A stretch of 64,000 bases of DNA from NCBI GenBank assembly GCA_041905595.1, contig JAYRKT010000014.1, positions 1 through 64,000 on the forward strand, in the 5' to 3' direction. Shown one piece after another: positions 17,159-26,462 of the stretch (the stretch's first letter is position 1; each line of letters opens with the position of its first letter). The notes beneath the pieces were generated by a model. The model was not told where the DNA came from. It did not search any database and saw nothing but the letters and a program-made list of their open reading frames with translations. The position numbers were made by a program, and so were the translations under genes. Origin of the DNA: Aliitabrizicola sp041905595 (lineage in GTDB: Bacteria; Pseudomonadota; Alphaproteobacteria; Rhodobacterales; Rhodobacteraceae).

Positions 17159-19620
17159 CGGGAGTCATCCTCGCCCGGATCGTCAGGAATCTCATCGCGG
17201 AAATGCTGCTCTGCCACGGGCTTGCCCATGGCGGTCGCCGGAGCTGGCCGCTTGGTCGACGCGGTTCCCGACGGATGGCTGGTCGCGATCGGCGCAAATC
17301 CGTCAGCATTGTGAATCCAGATTTCACGCTGCGAGAACGGGATGCTGATCCCCTCCTCGGCGAAGCGGCGGACGATCTCGTGGTTCATCTCCGACCGAAC
17401 CGAAAGCGAGAAGTTGACGTCACGCAGGATGACCCGGATCTCGAAATTCATCGAATCCGCCCCGAAGCCCATGAACACGACGACAGGGGGCGGGTTCATC
17501 ACCGCCAGCGGCTCGGCCTCAGCGATCTCGCGCAGGATGCGTTCGACCTTCCGCGTGTCGCTGCCATAGGCCACGCCGATCGGGACGATCAGCCGCCCCG
17601 TCAGATTGAAGCGCGTCCAATTCGTGACCTGCCCCGAGACAAGGTCGGAGTTCGGTACGATGACGTCGTTCCGGTCGAAGGTCTGGATGCGGGTCGAACG
17701 CACCGAAATGCCCTTGACCGTGCCCTGCACGCCGCCGACCTCGATCCAGTCGCCTTCCGAGACCGGTCGTTCGATCAGGAGGATGATCCCCGAGACAAAG
17801 TTCGACACGATGTTCTGCAGACCGAAACCGATGCCGAGCGACAGGGCGCCGGCAACGAAGGCAAGGCCGGTCAGGTCGATGCCCGCCGCATTGATCGCGA
17901 TCAGCCCGGCAAGCGCGAGGCCGGCATAGCCGACGATGGCGTTGACAGCGTTCTGTCCGCCCAGATCCAGCCGCGTCCGCGGCAGGATTGAAGACCGCAG
18001 CACCCCCTGCAGCAGCTTCGTCACCATGTATCCGAACGCGAAGATCAGCAGGAACGTGAGGAAAGCCGTGGGCGAAACGCGCGTCGCGCCGATGGAGAAG
18101 CCGTTGCCGAGACTGGTCCACAACTCGGCCAGATCCGACAGGCGCGCCCCCCAGATCAGCGCGAACAGGGGCAGCGACAGGACGACGAGGCCAAAGCCGA
18201 TCAGCACCGGGATCAGGTCGTCACGCCCGTCCTCTCGCCCGGTGACCAGGGCATAAAGGTCGTCGATCCAGGCCTGGAGCACGGCGATATAGCCGACCAG
18301 CGCCAAGGACAGACCCGCCGGGTAGACCAGCGCGATCGCGGCCGGGACATAACCGACAGCCGCCAGAAGCGGCGCGACCATGCCAAGGACCCGCACGAGC
18401 CGCGCCCCGAGACCGATCAGGCGGTCGCGGAAACTCGACGGCTCGTTGGCCGGCGTCGCATTGGCGACATGCTGGCGCATGAGGTTGCCCATCCGCACCA
18501 GCAGGAAACCCGCCAGCACGACAATCGGGAAAGTCAGCATCCCCTGGGCGGCGTCGTTGGCCTGCAGTTCGGCCAGCGCCCTTGCCTTGATCGCCTCGAG
18601 GCAGAGCATCAGCCCGAACATCGTGACGATGATACGCCCCTCGCGCCGCCGCACGGGCGGAAGGGTCAGCAACGCCCGTTCCTCTCGGTCCTGCGGGAAA
18701 AGCCGTCCACCCAGCCAGACGGCAGTGACCATGACAAGACCTAGCGCCGGCAATTGCTGGAGGATCTGCGATCCGACCGGCCCAAGGACCGAAGTCAGCA
18801 GCAAAGCCCTTTGCAGGGCGATGATCCCAAGCAGCGGCAACACGAACTTGCCGATCGACAGGATGCGGGTGAGGATCACCCGCCAGCGCCCCTTTACCCG
18901 CTCAAGAACGATGCCGCTCAGGTAGCGCATCATGCGCTGGCCACGCAGCAATGCCGCCAGCGCAAGGATCAGGTAGAACAGGATCAGCGGCAGGTTCGAC
19001 TTCAGCGTCTCGCGCGACAGGGGGTTCGCCCAGGCGTCGACCGTCTCGTCATAAAGCTTTTTCGATGCATCGGTCAGCGCGATTATCCCGGCCGGCCAGT
19101 TGGCCGGATTGACCGGCGCGGGCAGCACCCGCAGAAGCTCGCTCGTCTGACGTTCTCGCAGGACGCGGTCGATTTCCTTGATGATCCCGTCGGCGCGGCG
19201 ATAGGCCTCGTCGGCGGAAATGCCGGGCGCCTGCAGCCGAACCAGTTGGTCGTTCAGGTCGCTGCGGCGCTGCGCGATCTCTGGCGCCTCGGTCGCGCCC
19301 TCGGCCGGGGGGGGACCGAGTGCGTCGATCTGGGCGCGCAGGGTGGCGATGCGGGTCGAGTTGGTATTCTGCGCCGTCTGGAAGGCCGCACGCCAGTCGA
19401 CCAGTTGGGCCCGGGTGGCGCTCAGCTGCTGGTCGGTCGCATCCTCGCTCGCAACCTGCCCTTCGGCGCGGGTCGCGATCTTTTCCCAGGCGGCGTAGTC
19501 GGGCCCCTTGCTTTCGCTGGTGACATCGCTGGCAAGCTGGGCAACGGCCGGAACCGCAAGGGAACCGGCCAGCGCCACGGCAACAAGCGCGGCGCGAAGG
19601 GCGGCGCGCAGGCGGATCAT
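17155..19620 (-). CDS. Mechanosensitive ion channel protein (DUF3772-MscS)
   Basis: An 821-residue large MscS-family channel. A signal peptide (to about residue 27) leads into a periplasmic DUF3772-type helical region (about 30-190), then about ten transmembrane segments, and the MscS pore and beta domain (from about residue 590). The pore-lining helix and hallmark GALSLGIGFGLQNIVSNF and the VEVGxVQGTV-type beta motif are clear. It would open under membrane tension to protect from osmotic down-shock. It overlaps both neighbours by four bases, so it is probably cotranscribed with cysK and alaX, an association without an obvious functional reason. Confidence 0.93.
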   Translation of the reverse strand: MIRLRAALRAALVAVALAGSLAVPAVAQLASDVTSESKGPDYAAWEKIATRAEGQVASEDATDQQLSATRAQLVDWRAAFQTAQNTNSTRIATLRAQIDALGPPPAEGATEAPEIAQRRSDLNDQLVRLQAPGISADEAYRRADGIIKEIDRVLRERQTSELLRVLPAPVNPANWPAGIIALTDASKKLYDETVDAWANPLSRETLKSNLPLILFYLILALAALLRGQRMMRYLSGIVLERVKGRWRVILTRILSIGKFVLPLLGIIALQRALLLTSVLGPVGSQILQQLPALGLVMVTAVWLGGRLFPQDREERALLTLPPVRRREGRIIVTMFGLMLCLEAIKARALAELQANDAAQGMLTFPIVVLAGFLLVRMGNLMRQHVANATPANEPSSFRDRLIGLGARLVRVLGMVAPLLAAVGYVPAAIALVYPAGLSLALVGYIAVLQAWIDDLYALVTGREDGRDDLIPVLIGFGLVVLSLPLFALIWGARLSDLAELWTSLGNGFSIGATRVSPTAFLTFLLIFAFGYMVTKLLQGVLRSSILPRTRLDLGGQNAVNAIVGYAGLALAGLIAINAAGIDLTGLAFVAGALSLGIGFGLQNIVSNFVSGIILLIERPVSEGDWIEVGGVQGTVKGISVRSTRIQTFDRNDVIVPNSDLVSGQVTNWTRFNLTGRLIVPIGVAYGSDTRKVERILREIAEAEPLAVMNPPPVVVFMGFGADSMNFEIRVILRDVNFSLSVRSEMNHEIVRRFAEEGISIPFSQREIWIHNADGFAPIATSHPSGTASTKRPAPATAMGKPVAEQHFRDEIPDDPGEDDSR

Positions 19621-20651
19621 GCGTCTTCGAACACCGCCGGGATCGGACGCGGCGGGGCGTCAAGCCATTGCGGCACCGGCAAGCCCTTTTCCTTGAGGAA
19701 GGCCGGGTTGAACAGCTTCGACTGATAGCGGTTGCCGTAGTCGCACAGGATGGTGACGATCGTATGTCCCGGCCCCAGGTCGCGCGCCATGCGCACTGCG
19801 CCGGCGATGTTGATGCCCGACGATCCGCCCAGGCACAGACCCTCGTCCTCGAGCAGGTCGAAGATCAGCGGCAGCGCTTCGGCATCGGGGATCTGGTAGC
19901 TGTAATCGGGCCGGAAGCCTTCCAGGTTGGCGGTGATCCGGCCCTGCCCGATGCCTTCGGTGATCGAGCTCCCTTCGGCCTTGATCTCCCCGGTGGTGTA
20001 ATAGCTGTGCAGCGCCGCGCCCAAAGGATCCGCCAAACCGATCTTCACGCCTTTCGGCTGCAGCGCCATCGCCACGCCCGCAAGCGTCCCGCCCGAGCCG
20101 ACCGAGCAGATGAAACCGTCGACCTTGCCGTCGGTCTGGTCCCAGATCTCGGGTCCGGTCGTCTCGACATGGGCCTGACGGTTGGCGACGTTGTCGAACT
20201 GGTTGGCCCAGATCGCGCCGTTCGGTTCGGTCTGGGCGAGTTTCGCCGCCAGCCGGCCCGAGTAATGTACGTAGTTGTTGGGGTTCTTGTAGGGCACCGC
20301 CGGCACCTGGACGAGTTCCGCCCCGGCAAGCCGCAGCATGTCCTTCTTTTCCTGGCTCTGGGTCTCGGGGATCACGATCACGGTGCGGAACCCCATCGAG
20401 GCACCCACCAGCGCCAGGCCGATGCCGGTATTGCCCGCCGTCCCTTCGACGATGGTGCCGCCCGGTTTCAGAAGACCTTTCGCAACCGCATCGCGGATGA
20501 TGAAGAGCGCCGCGCGGTCCTTGACCGACTGGCCGGGATTCATGAACTCTGCCTTGCCAAGGATCTCGCAGCCCGTCGCGTCGCTGGCCTTGTGCAGGCG
20601 GATGAGAGGCGTCTTGCCGATCGTGTCGGCGAGGTCTTGGTTGATCCGCAT
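19617..20651 (-). CDS. cysK: Cysteine synthase A (O-acetylserine sulfhydrylase)
   Basis: A 344-residue PLP enzyme making L-cysteine from O-acetylserine and sulfide. The PLP lysine lies in NPGQSVKDRAAL (about residue 45), the substrate loop in EGTAGNTGIGLA and the phosphate-binding loop in SVGSGGTLAG. It is some 20-30 residues longer than the E. coli enzyme, as in other alphaproteobacterial members of this CysK subgroup, so minor differences in specificity are possible. First gene of the overlapping cysK-mscS-alaX operon. Confidence 0.94.
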   Translation of the reverse strand: MRINQDLADTIGKTPLIRLHKASDATGCEILGKAEFMNPGQSVKDRAALFIIRDAVAKGLLKPGGTIVEGTAGNTGIGLALVGASMGFRTVIVIPETQSQEKKDMLRLAGAELVQVPAVPYKNPNNYVHYSGRLAAKLAQTEPNGAIWANQFDNVANRQAHVETTGPEIWDQTDGKVDGFICSVGSGGTLAGVAMALQPKGVKIGLADPLGAALHSYYTTGEIKAEGSSITEGIGQGRITANLEGFRPDYSYQIPDAEALPLIFDLLEDEGLCLGGSSGINIAGAVRMARDLGPGHTIVTILCDYGNRYQSKLFNPAFLKEKGLPVPQWLDAPPRPIPAVFEDA

Positions 20652-20744
20652 GGGCGTGTTCCTAAGTGTGTCACGCCCGGTTTAGGCATCCTGCGCCCGG
20701 AACTCAAGGCGCGAGGGGCATCACAGGCCGGCAAGCGCCAGTTG

Positions 20745-22871
20745 TCAGTGCTGAACCGGCGGCTGCGCAGGGCTGTCCGGTAGGCCGGCAAGCCTAAGCA
20801 TTTCGACGAAGCGCTCATGATGGGCGTCATGGACATAGCGGGGCATGAAGCCCGGGGCGACATTGGCCAGGGTCAGCCCCGGCCAGACGCCAAGGCAGGT
20901 CTCGATCGCTGCCGATGCCTCCTCGAGGTCGCCAAGCGCCGCCGCCGCGGCCGCCCGGAACAGGCCCGCACGAACAAATCCGGGCTTCGTCCGGCAGATG
21001 CGGCGCGCGCCCTCCAGCGCGGCCTGGTCTTCGCCGGCCGAGAACTGGGCGACGACCACGCTGTAATGACGCCAGAAATCGGCGATGTCGTGCGAACTCA
21101 GGCTGAAGGCCTTCTGCGCCATCGCCAGCGCCTCATCACGCTGGCCGAGATAGGCGCATTGCTCGGCAAGGTCCGAATAGGGCGTCGGGAATTCGGGGTT
21201 AAGCTCGATCGTGTGCCGCAGCTCGGCCGCGGCCTGGGCGTGGCGGCCAAGGCTCGACAGACTCCAGGCATAGGCAAGGCGGGCGATCTCGTCTTCCGGA
21301 ACGGCCTCGACCGCCTTGAGCGCCAGCCGCATCGCCCGTTCCATGTTTTCGGGGGTCTTTGGCACCACGCCCTGCGCGATGCTGCCCGAAAGGGCCAGCG
21401 ACAATGTGCGCATGCCTCGCACGCTGGCCGGTTCAAGCGCCAGCGCCTCTTCGGCCAGCTTCACCGCCTCGGTCAGGGACTGCTGCGTCATCTCGTAATA
21501 CTTCACGAAGGCGCGCTGGACGATCATGCGCACGCGGGGATCGTCCGGCGGAGTGCGGTCGCGCACCTTCCAGCGCGTCAGCATCAGGTCAATCCTGACG
21601 GCGAGCGCGATCGAGTTGGCAACGCTTTCCTGGAACCCCAGAAGATCTTCGTCATTGCCTTCGTACCGCTCGGCCCAGAGATGCTGCCCCGCGAAGGTGT
21701 CGATCAGCTGCGCATTCACCCGAATGCGCCCGGGCGACCGCTGGACGCTGCCGCCCAGGACGTAACGCGGCGATCCCTCGGTTGGAGGCGCGGCCGTCAC
21801 GCCGGGCGACGGGCGATGCGGATGTTCCGACAAGACTGCGATCTCACGCTGATGCAGCAGCGCGATGATGATGTCCTCGACAAGCACGCTGGCAAACTGG
21901 TCCCGCCCGTCCCCCGACAAGGTAACGAAGTCCTGGACCATCACCCCATGCTCTGCGGCCTCGCTCGGCCCGTGGGTCCGTGTTGCCGCCGGGTCCTGCG
22001 GCTCTGGCCGGACGGTTGGCAGGACAGACGCGGCGATATCGCGGCGCAGCGCCTCGGTTTCGGCGCTTGGCGGAACGTCGAATTCGCGCCGCAGCACATC
22101 GCGGCAGATCTGGTACTGCTTCAGCGCCCGGTCGCGCTGTCCGGCCCTGGCGTAAAGCTCCATCAGCAGGCGGTGGGTATCCTCGCGCGTCTCGTCGGCA
22201 GCAAGAAGGTCGCGCGCCAGCGCAAGCCCCTCCTCTCCGCCCGTGCGCCGGGCAAGGCCGCTCTTGGCTTCGGCAGCTGTCTCCATCAGCTTGTCGCGTT
22301 CCGCGTCGGCCCAACGGTCGAACGCCGGCGAGCCCGAAACGAACCCTTCCAGAAACGGAGCCGAACAGAGATCGAGCGCCGCACGGATCTCTGCATCCCG
22401 CCCGGTCGCGACAAGGAGGCCAAAGGTATCGGCATCGACGTCGAGCAGCCCCGGATCAAGCGACAGCATCTCGCGATCAGCCCGGATCAGGTCAGGAATG
22501 TCACCCGACATCTCCTTGCGCAGCACGGCAAGCGACTGGCGCAGGCTGTTGCGGGCGTGATCGCCATCGCGATCGGACCACAGCAGATCGGCAAGCCGGT
22601 CCCGCGGTGCCATCATTCCCTTGCAGCGGGCAAGGTAGACGATGATGGCGAGTCCCTTGCGGCCGGCGATGGGGATCATCTGTCCCGAAGGCTTTAGCAG
22701 CCTCGGCCCCCCGAACAGCACGAGGCGCAACTCGCGCTCGGGAAGGAGCCGTTCGGCGGCAAAGCTCGACTTCGGGTTGGGGCCGACCACGACGTCGCCC
22801 TGCCGCAGCGGGAGAAATGCAATCGAGGGGATCTGGCCGAAGTTCCGCCTCGCCGTCTCGAGATCGCTCAT
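20745..22871 (-). CDS. SARP-type transcriptional regulator with BTAD and TPR domains
   Basis: A 708-residue regulator. After about 45 variable residues comes an OmpR-like winged-helix DNA-binding region (about 50-130; RLVLFGGPRLL to LADLLWSDR), then a bacterial transcriptional activation domain (about 140-290; ELYARAGQRDRALKQYQ), a TolB-like segment (about 340-430; GGSVQRSPGRIRVNAQLID), and TPR repeats to the C-terminus. This is the architecture of AfsR/CadC-like one-component activators; targets and signal are unknown. Start 22871 has a good GGAAGGAGA site. It faces two small genes across a 461-base intergenic region carrying a direct repeat, which may be its own operator. Confidence 0.85.
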   Translation of the reverse strand: MSDLETARRNFGQIPSIAFLPLRQGDVVVGPNPKSSFAAERLLPERELRLVLFGGPRLLKPSGQMIPIAGRKGLAIIVYLARCKGMMAPRDRLADLLWSDRDGDHARNSLRQSLAVLRKEMSGDIPDLIRADREMLSLDPGLLDVDADTFGLLVATGRDAEIRAALDLCSAPFLEGFVSGSPAFDRWADAERDKLMETAAEAKSGLARRTGGEEGLALARDLLAADETREDTHRLLMELYARAGQRDRALKQYQICRDVLRREFDVPPSAETEALRRDIAASVLPTVRPEPQDPAATRTHGPSEAAEHGVMVQDFVTLSGDGRDQFASVLVEDIIIALLHQREIAVLSEHPHRPSPGVTAAPPTEGSPRYVLGGSVQRSPGRIRVNAQLIDTFAGQHLWAERYEGNDEDLLGFQESVANSIALAVRIDLMLTRWKVRDRTPPDDPRVRMIVQRAFVKYYEMTQQSLTEAVKLAEEALALEPASVRGMRTLSLALSGSIAQGVVPKTPENMERAMRLALKAVEAVPEDEIARLAYAWSLSSLGRHAQAAAELRHTIELNPEFPTPYSDLAEQCAYLGQRDEALAMAQKAFSLSSHDIADFWRHYSVVVAQFSAGEDQAALEGARRICRTKPGFVRAGLFRAAAAAALGDLEEASAAIETCLGVWPGLTLANVAPGFMPRYVHDAHHERFVEMLRLAGLPDSPAQPPVQH

Positions 22872-23332
22872 CAAAGTCTCCTTCCACAAGCCGCCTATTG
22901 CGCCTGCCCTGCCGCAATCCTTGGCTTTCACGGAAAGAACATCTGTAATTCGTATCACATTTTGCGGCCTTCATGGCGCCCGGGGATGGGAAAACCCCTT
23001 GAAAACCGACCGCTTCACTGGAAATCCATGGAGTTTCCACTGGAACCGTAAAGCCACGCACCCCCATTGCACGAAGATCGGGGGCTGGGGTCGCCAATGG
23101 GTTGCGCCGCGCCGGAGCGCAGGGACTGCCCATGCGCTATTCACGCCTCCATCGCGAATCTAACGGCTGTTTACCTGATTTTTCACGAGTGTCTGACGCG
23201 CTGGACGTTCGGCGCGCCACAGAAAGTAACGCAACGTCACCCATCCTGATCGCGTTGCTGCATTCGAAGGCGTCGGACTGGCCGCCGCTTCCTGTCCCGG
23301 GCACCACAGAGACACCCAGAGGAGTTTGGTCC
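22872..23332. other. 461-base intergenic region between divergent genes
   Basis: No convincing gene is seen here. It holds the upstream regions of the SARP-type regulator (leftward) and the small membrane protein (rightward), a 22-base-spaced direct repeat CACTGGAA at 23016 and 23038, and a weak CRP-like palindrome TGTAA-N6-TCACA at 22944-22959. Short frames inside it have no ribosome-binding site or recognisable content. Confidence 0.6.
23016..23045. promoter_or_regulatory. Direct repeat / imperfect palindrome, candidate operator
   Basis: CACTGGAA occurs at 23016-23023 and again at 23038-23045, exactly 22 bases apart (two helical turns). The stretch between them also forms an imperfect palindrome (TGGAAA at 23019-23024, TTTCCA at 23034-23039). 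SARP regulators typically bind direct repeats on one helix face, and such a regulator is encoded 145 bases to the left, so this is a candidate binding site. That link is inference. Confidence 0.4.
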
Positions 23333-23557
23333 ATGCTTCGTTACGATCTGGTCATCAATGCCTATGCGGCCACCTCCACCTCGGGCGCCGCCTATCTCAA
23401 CCGCGAGGTCTACGAGTTGGAACAGATCCGCCGGGCCCGCGAAGTCGGGACGCCGCGGTCGCGCTACTTTCTGCGCCACGCCCTGCTGCTCGCAGTCGGT
23501 CTCGGTGCCCTGCTGGGCGTGATGCAGATCACCCAGGCGCTGACTTCGCTCGCCTGA
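23333..23557 (+). CDS. Small membrane protein, unknown function
   Basis: A 74-residue protein with a charged N-terminal half (YELEQIRRAREVG) and one hydrophobic segment near the C-terminus (HALLLAVGLGALLGVMQI). The ATG at 23333 follows GAGGAG at a suitable distance. I do not recognise a named family. It precedes a DUF1127 gene by 95 bases and is divergent from the SARP-type regulator, which may control it. Confidence 0.65.
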   Translation: MLRYDLVINAYAATSTSGAAYLNREVYELEQIRRAREVGTPRSRYFLRHALLLAVGLGALLGVMQITQALTSLA

Positions 23558-23652
23558 GTCCATGCCTCCGTGCCAGAGGATCTGGCGCGCTGTCGCGGAT
23601 CCACCCGGCATTCCGCCTCTTCCATAGTAAATGAACCTGAAAGGTCACGACG

Positions 23653-23910
23653 ATGGTCAGCACCACCGATCACATGTTGGCTCAGGCCGCTGCCTCTGGC
23701 GCAGAAAGCGCCCAGCATGGCCAGATTGTCCCCGGCATCCTTCGCAGCTGGTTTCCCGGCATATCGGCATGGCTGGAGCGGCAGGAGACGCAGCGCAAGC
23801 GCCGCGACTGCTACCGCGCCCTGCTTGGCCGGGATGACCACATGTTGCGCGATCTCGGCGTGACGCGGCTCGACATCGTGCACTACCTCGAACGGCTTGA
23901 CGGACGCTGA
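23653..23910 (+). CDS. DUF1127 small protein
   Basis: An 85-residue protein with a basic middle (ERQETQRKRRD) and the DUF1127 motif LLGRDDHMLRDLGVTRLDI near its C-terminus; a close match to the motif of the other DUF1127 protein at 15098. Such proteins may act in RNA turnover or stress control, but this copy is uncharacterised. A small hairpin (GGACGC TGA GCGTCC, 23902-23916) overlaps the stop codon. The convergent DUF815 gene ends 26 bases away. Confidence 0.85.
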   Translation: MVSTTDHMLAQAAASGAESAQHGQIVPGILRSWFPGISAWLERQETQRKRRDCYRALLGRDDHMLRDLGVTRLDIVHYLERLDGR

Positions 23911-23935
23911 GCGTCCCGCGACGGCCGACCGACCG

Positions 23936-24772
23936 TCAGATCGTAACGCCCGACCGGCCCGCAAGATCGGTGAAGAACTGCCAGGCCACGCGGCCCGACC
24001 GGGCGCCACGCGTGGCCTGCCATTCGATCGCCTCGGCGCGCAACTGCGCAGGATCAACCGACAGACCGTAGGCTGTGCAATAGCCCTCGATCATCGCCAG
24101 GTATTCGTCCTGCGAACAGGGATGGAAGCCCAGCCACAGCCCGAAGCGGTCGGAGAGCGACACCTTCTCTTCCACCGCTTCCGACGGGTTGATCGCCGAG
24201 GAGCGTTCGTTCTCGATCATGTCGCGCGGCATCAGGTGGCGGCGGTTCGACGTGGCGTAGAAGATCACGTTGCCCGGACGCCCCTCGATCCCGCCGTCGA
24301 GCACAGCCTTCAATGCCTTGTACTGCTGGTCGTCGTGGCTGAAGGACAGGTCGTCGCAGAACAGCAGGAACCGCGCGGGCGCCCCGGCCAAGACCGCCAG
24401 CAGCCGGGCGACCGAGGCAAGATCCTCGCGGCTCAGCTCCACGATCTTCAGCGGAAGGCCCTGACGGACCGCCTCGGCATGGACCGCCTTCACCAGACTG
24501 GACTTGCCCATCCCGCGCGCGCCCCAGAGAAGCGCGTTATTGGCGGGAAGTCCGCGGGCGAATTGCAGCGTGTTGGCCAGAAGGATGTCACGCACCCGGT
24601 TGATGCCGAGGAGCAGCGACAGGTCCACGCGGTTGACCTTGGGCACCGGCACCAGCCGGTCCGGGCCGGTATGCCAGACGAAAGCGTCGGCCGCGCCGAT
24701 TTCCGGCAGCGGCGGCGTGGGCGGGCTCATCCGCTCCAGCGCCTCGGCAATACGCGTCAGGGGATCGCTCAT
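23936..24772 (-). CDS. DUF815 family AAA+ ATPase
   Basis: A 278-residue P-loop ATPase. The Walker A is WGARGMGKSS (about residues 83-92) and a Walker B-like FLLFCDDLSFS follows; the ATSNRRHLMPR segment is a sensor-1-like motif typical of DUF815. The function is unknown, though the family is widespread in proteobacteria. It follows tatC by eight bases, so it is likely cotranscribed with the tat genes, an arrangement common in Rhodobacteraceae that does not by itself show a role in secretion. Confidence 0.88.
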   Translation of the reverse strand: MSDPLTRIAEALERMSPPTPPLPEIGAADAFVWHTGPDRLVPVPKVNRVDLSLLLGINRVRDILLANTLQFARGLPANNALLWGARGMGKSSLVKAVHAEAVRQGLPLKIVELSREDLASVARLLAVLAGAPARFLLFCDDLSFSHDDQQYKALKAVLDGGIEGRPGNVIFYATSNRRHLMPRDMIENERSSAINPSEAVEEKVSLSDRFGLWLGFHPCSQDEYLAMIEGYCTAYGLSVDPAQLRAEAIEWQATRGARSGRVAWQFFTDLAGRSGVTI

Positions 24773-24780
24773 CTGAGGGC

Positions 24781-25653
24781 TCAGGGCTTCGCCGGCGGCT
24801 TTTCCTCGACCTCGGACGAGGTGGAGTCGTCATCCTCGAACCACAGGCCCTGGGCCCGCAGCTCGGCCTCGCGACGCTTCTCGATCCGCCGGATCAGGAA
24901 GATCGAGATCTCGTAAAGCGGATAGATGGCGGAGAACAGGATGAGCTGGGACATCATGTCGGGCGGAGTAACGATCGCCGCCAGGATCAGGATCAGCACG
25001 ATCGCATATTTCCGCATCCCGGCCAGACCCTTCGAGGTGATGATCCCGGCCTTGCCCATGAGCGTCAGAAGCACGGGCAACTGGAAGCACAGGCCGAACG
25101 CCATCACGAAGGAAATCGTCAGCGACAGATATTGCTCCATCGAGCCCTGGAACACGATGCCCGCCACATCCGATTTCGCCGCATCGGCGGGGGTAGAGGT
25201 CATCGACTGCTGGAAGCTCAGGAAGAAATTGAAGGCAATCGGCAGGACAACATAGAAGGCGAAGGCCGCGCCGATTGCGAACATCGCAGGCGAGGCGATC
25301 AGGAACGGCAGGAACGCGTTCTTTTCGGATTTGTAGAGCCCGGGTGCCACGAAACGCCAAAGCTGCGTGGCGATGATCGGGAAGGCCAGCACGAAACCAC
25401 CCAGCACCGAGATGCGGAAGGCGACGAAGAAACCTTCCTGCAACTTGATCAGGACAAGGCCGCAATGCTGGTTCCGCGCCTCAAGCGCATGACAGATCGG
25501 CTGGGTCAGGAAGTTGAAGATCGGGTTCCAGACCGCAAAGGCCACGAAGATGCCCACGACGAAGGCCGCGAGCGCGATCATGATGCGATTGCGCAGTTCG
25601 ATCAGGTGTTCGATCAGCGGGGCGCTGCTGTCGTCGATATGGTCGGTCGTCAT
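24781..25653 (-). CDS. tatC: Sec-independent protein translocase TatC
   Basis: A 290-residue six-helix membrane protein, the core receptor of the twin-arginine translocase that recognises RR signal peptides together with TatB. The N-terminal APLIEHLIELRNRI matches the conserved cytosolic segment (including the Glu that contacts the RR motif), and the mid-protein FxxPLL-like and PPDMMSQ segments are typical. The C-terminal tail is charged and longer than in E. coli. It overlaps tatB by four bases and is the third gene of tatABC. Confidence 0.97.
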   Translation of the reverse strand: MTTDHIDDSSAPLIEHLIELRNRIMIALAAFVVGIFVAFAVWNPIFNFLTQPICHALEARNQHCGLVLIKLQEGFFVAFRISVLGGFVLAFPIIATQLWRFVAPGLYKSEKNAFLPFLIASPAMFAIGAAFAFYVVLPIAFNFFLSFQQSMTSTPADAAKSDVAGIVFQGSMEQYLSLTISFVMAFGLCFQLPVLLTLMGKAGIITSKGLAGMRKYAIVLILILAAIVTPPDMMSQLILFSAIYPLYEISIFLIRRIEKRREAELRAQGLWFEDDDSTSSEVEEKPPAKP

Positions 25654-26414
25654 GCGTTGCTTCCGCTGTCATCGGTCTTTGCGGCCTTGCCGGACTTGCG
25701 CGCCTTGGCGGCCGTCGACTTGTCCACCGCTGCGCCGAGAAGGTCCGGGCCCTTTCCGGCGGGGCTTTTTGGCGCGCGTGTCTTCTTCACCGCCGTGCTT
25801 TCCGCAGCGGATGTCGCCTTCGCCTCGGCCTTGGCTTTCGTAGCCTTGGCCGGCGCCGCCTCCGGTGCAGTCGTCGGTGCGGCCTTCGGCTTTCGGGTCA
25901 CAGGCTTGCGCTGCGCGGCAGGGGCGGCGTTTTCCGCCGGTACAGCAACCGGCGGAGCGGCCGGCGCGGCGGGGTCCGGCTTCGGTGCAAGGCTCGACTC
26001 GAAGGCAGCCTGACGCGCGGCCTTATCCTCGGCCATCTTGTCGGCCAGCGCCTTGGTTGCAGGCCCCATTGCCGCAGGTGCGGGCGCCTCGGGATCGGGA
26101 ACGGGTGCCGCCGCGGCAGGCTTGGGCTGCGGCTTCAGCGGATCCCATTTCTCGAACTTGTCTGCTGCCTTCTTGACCGCCGTCAGCCCCATGCTGGACG
26201 GCGAGGCGACCGATTTCAGGTCACTGGCCACGTCCTTGACGCCGGTCTCGTTCGCGGCCTGCTCCATCGCGCGCTGGAAATCCCGCGCCATGGACCGGGC
26301 CTTGGCGGTGAATCGCCCGAGCGTGCGGAACATTTCCGGCAACTCCTTCGGGCCAATGACGATCAGCGCCACCACCCCGATGACCATGAGTTCCGACCAG
26401 CCGATATCAAGCAT
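25650..26414 (-). CDS. tatB: Sec-independent protein translocase TatB
   Basis: A 254-residue single-pass protein. The N-terminal helix (MLDIGWSELMVIGVVALIVIGPKELP) with its Glu at position 8 and the GPKELP hinge define TatB; an amphipathic helix follows (about 27-75). The long C-terminal part (about 100-245) is low complexity, rich in Ala, Pro and Lys with the look of a disordered tail; E. coli TatB (171) is much shorter. It lies between tatA and tatC. Confidence 0.95.
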   Translation of the reverse strand: MLDIGWSELMVIGVVALIVIGPKELPEMFRTLGRFTAKARSMARDFQRAMEQAANETGVKDVASDLKSVASPSSMGLTAVKKAADKFEKWDPLKPQPKPAAAAPVPDPEAPAPAAMGPATKALADKMAEDKAARQAAFESSLAPKPDPAAPAAPPVAVPAENAAPAAQRKPVTRKPKAAPTTAPEAAPAKATKAKAEAKATSAAESTAVKKTRAPKSPAGKGPDLLGAAVDKSTAAKARKSGKAAKTDDSGSNA

Positions 26415-26462
26415 GCTCCGCCTGCCCTTGCCTTACCCTGTCGTCACGCTTTCCCTCGGCGA

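Noticed and set aside
20817..22697. 626-codon plus-strand frame opposite the SARP regulator
   Set aside because: Composition is that of a shadow frame (Arg, Gly, His rich); the minus strand encodes clear BTAD and TPR domains.
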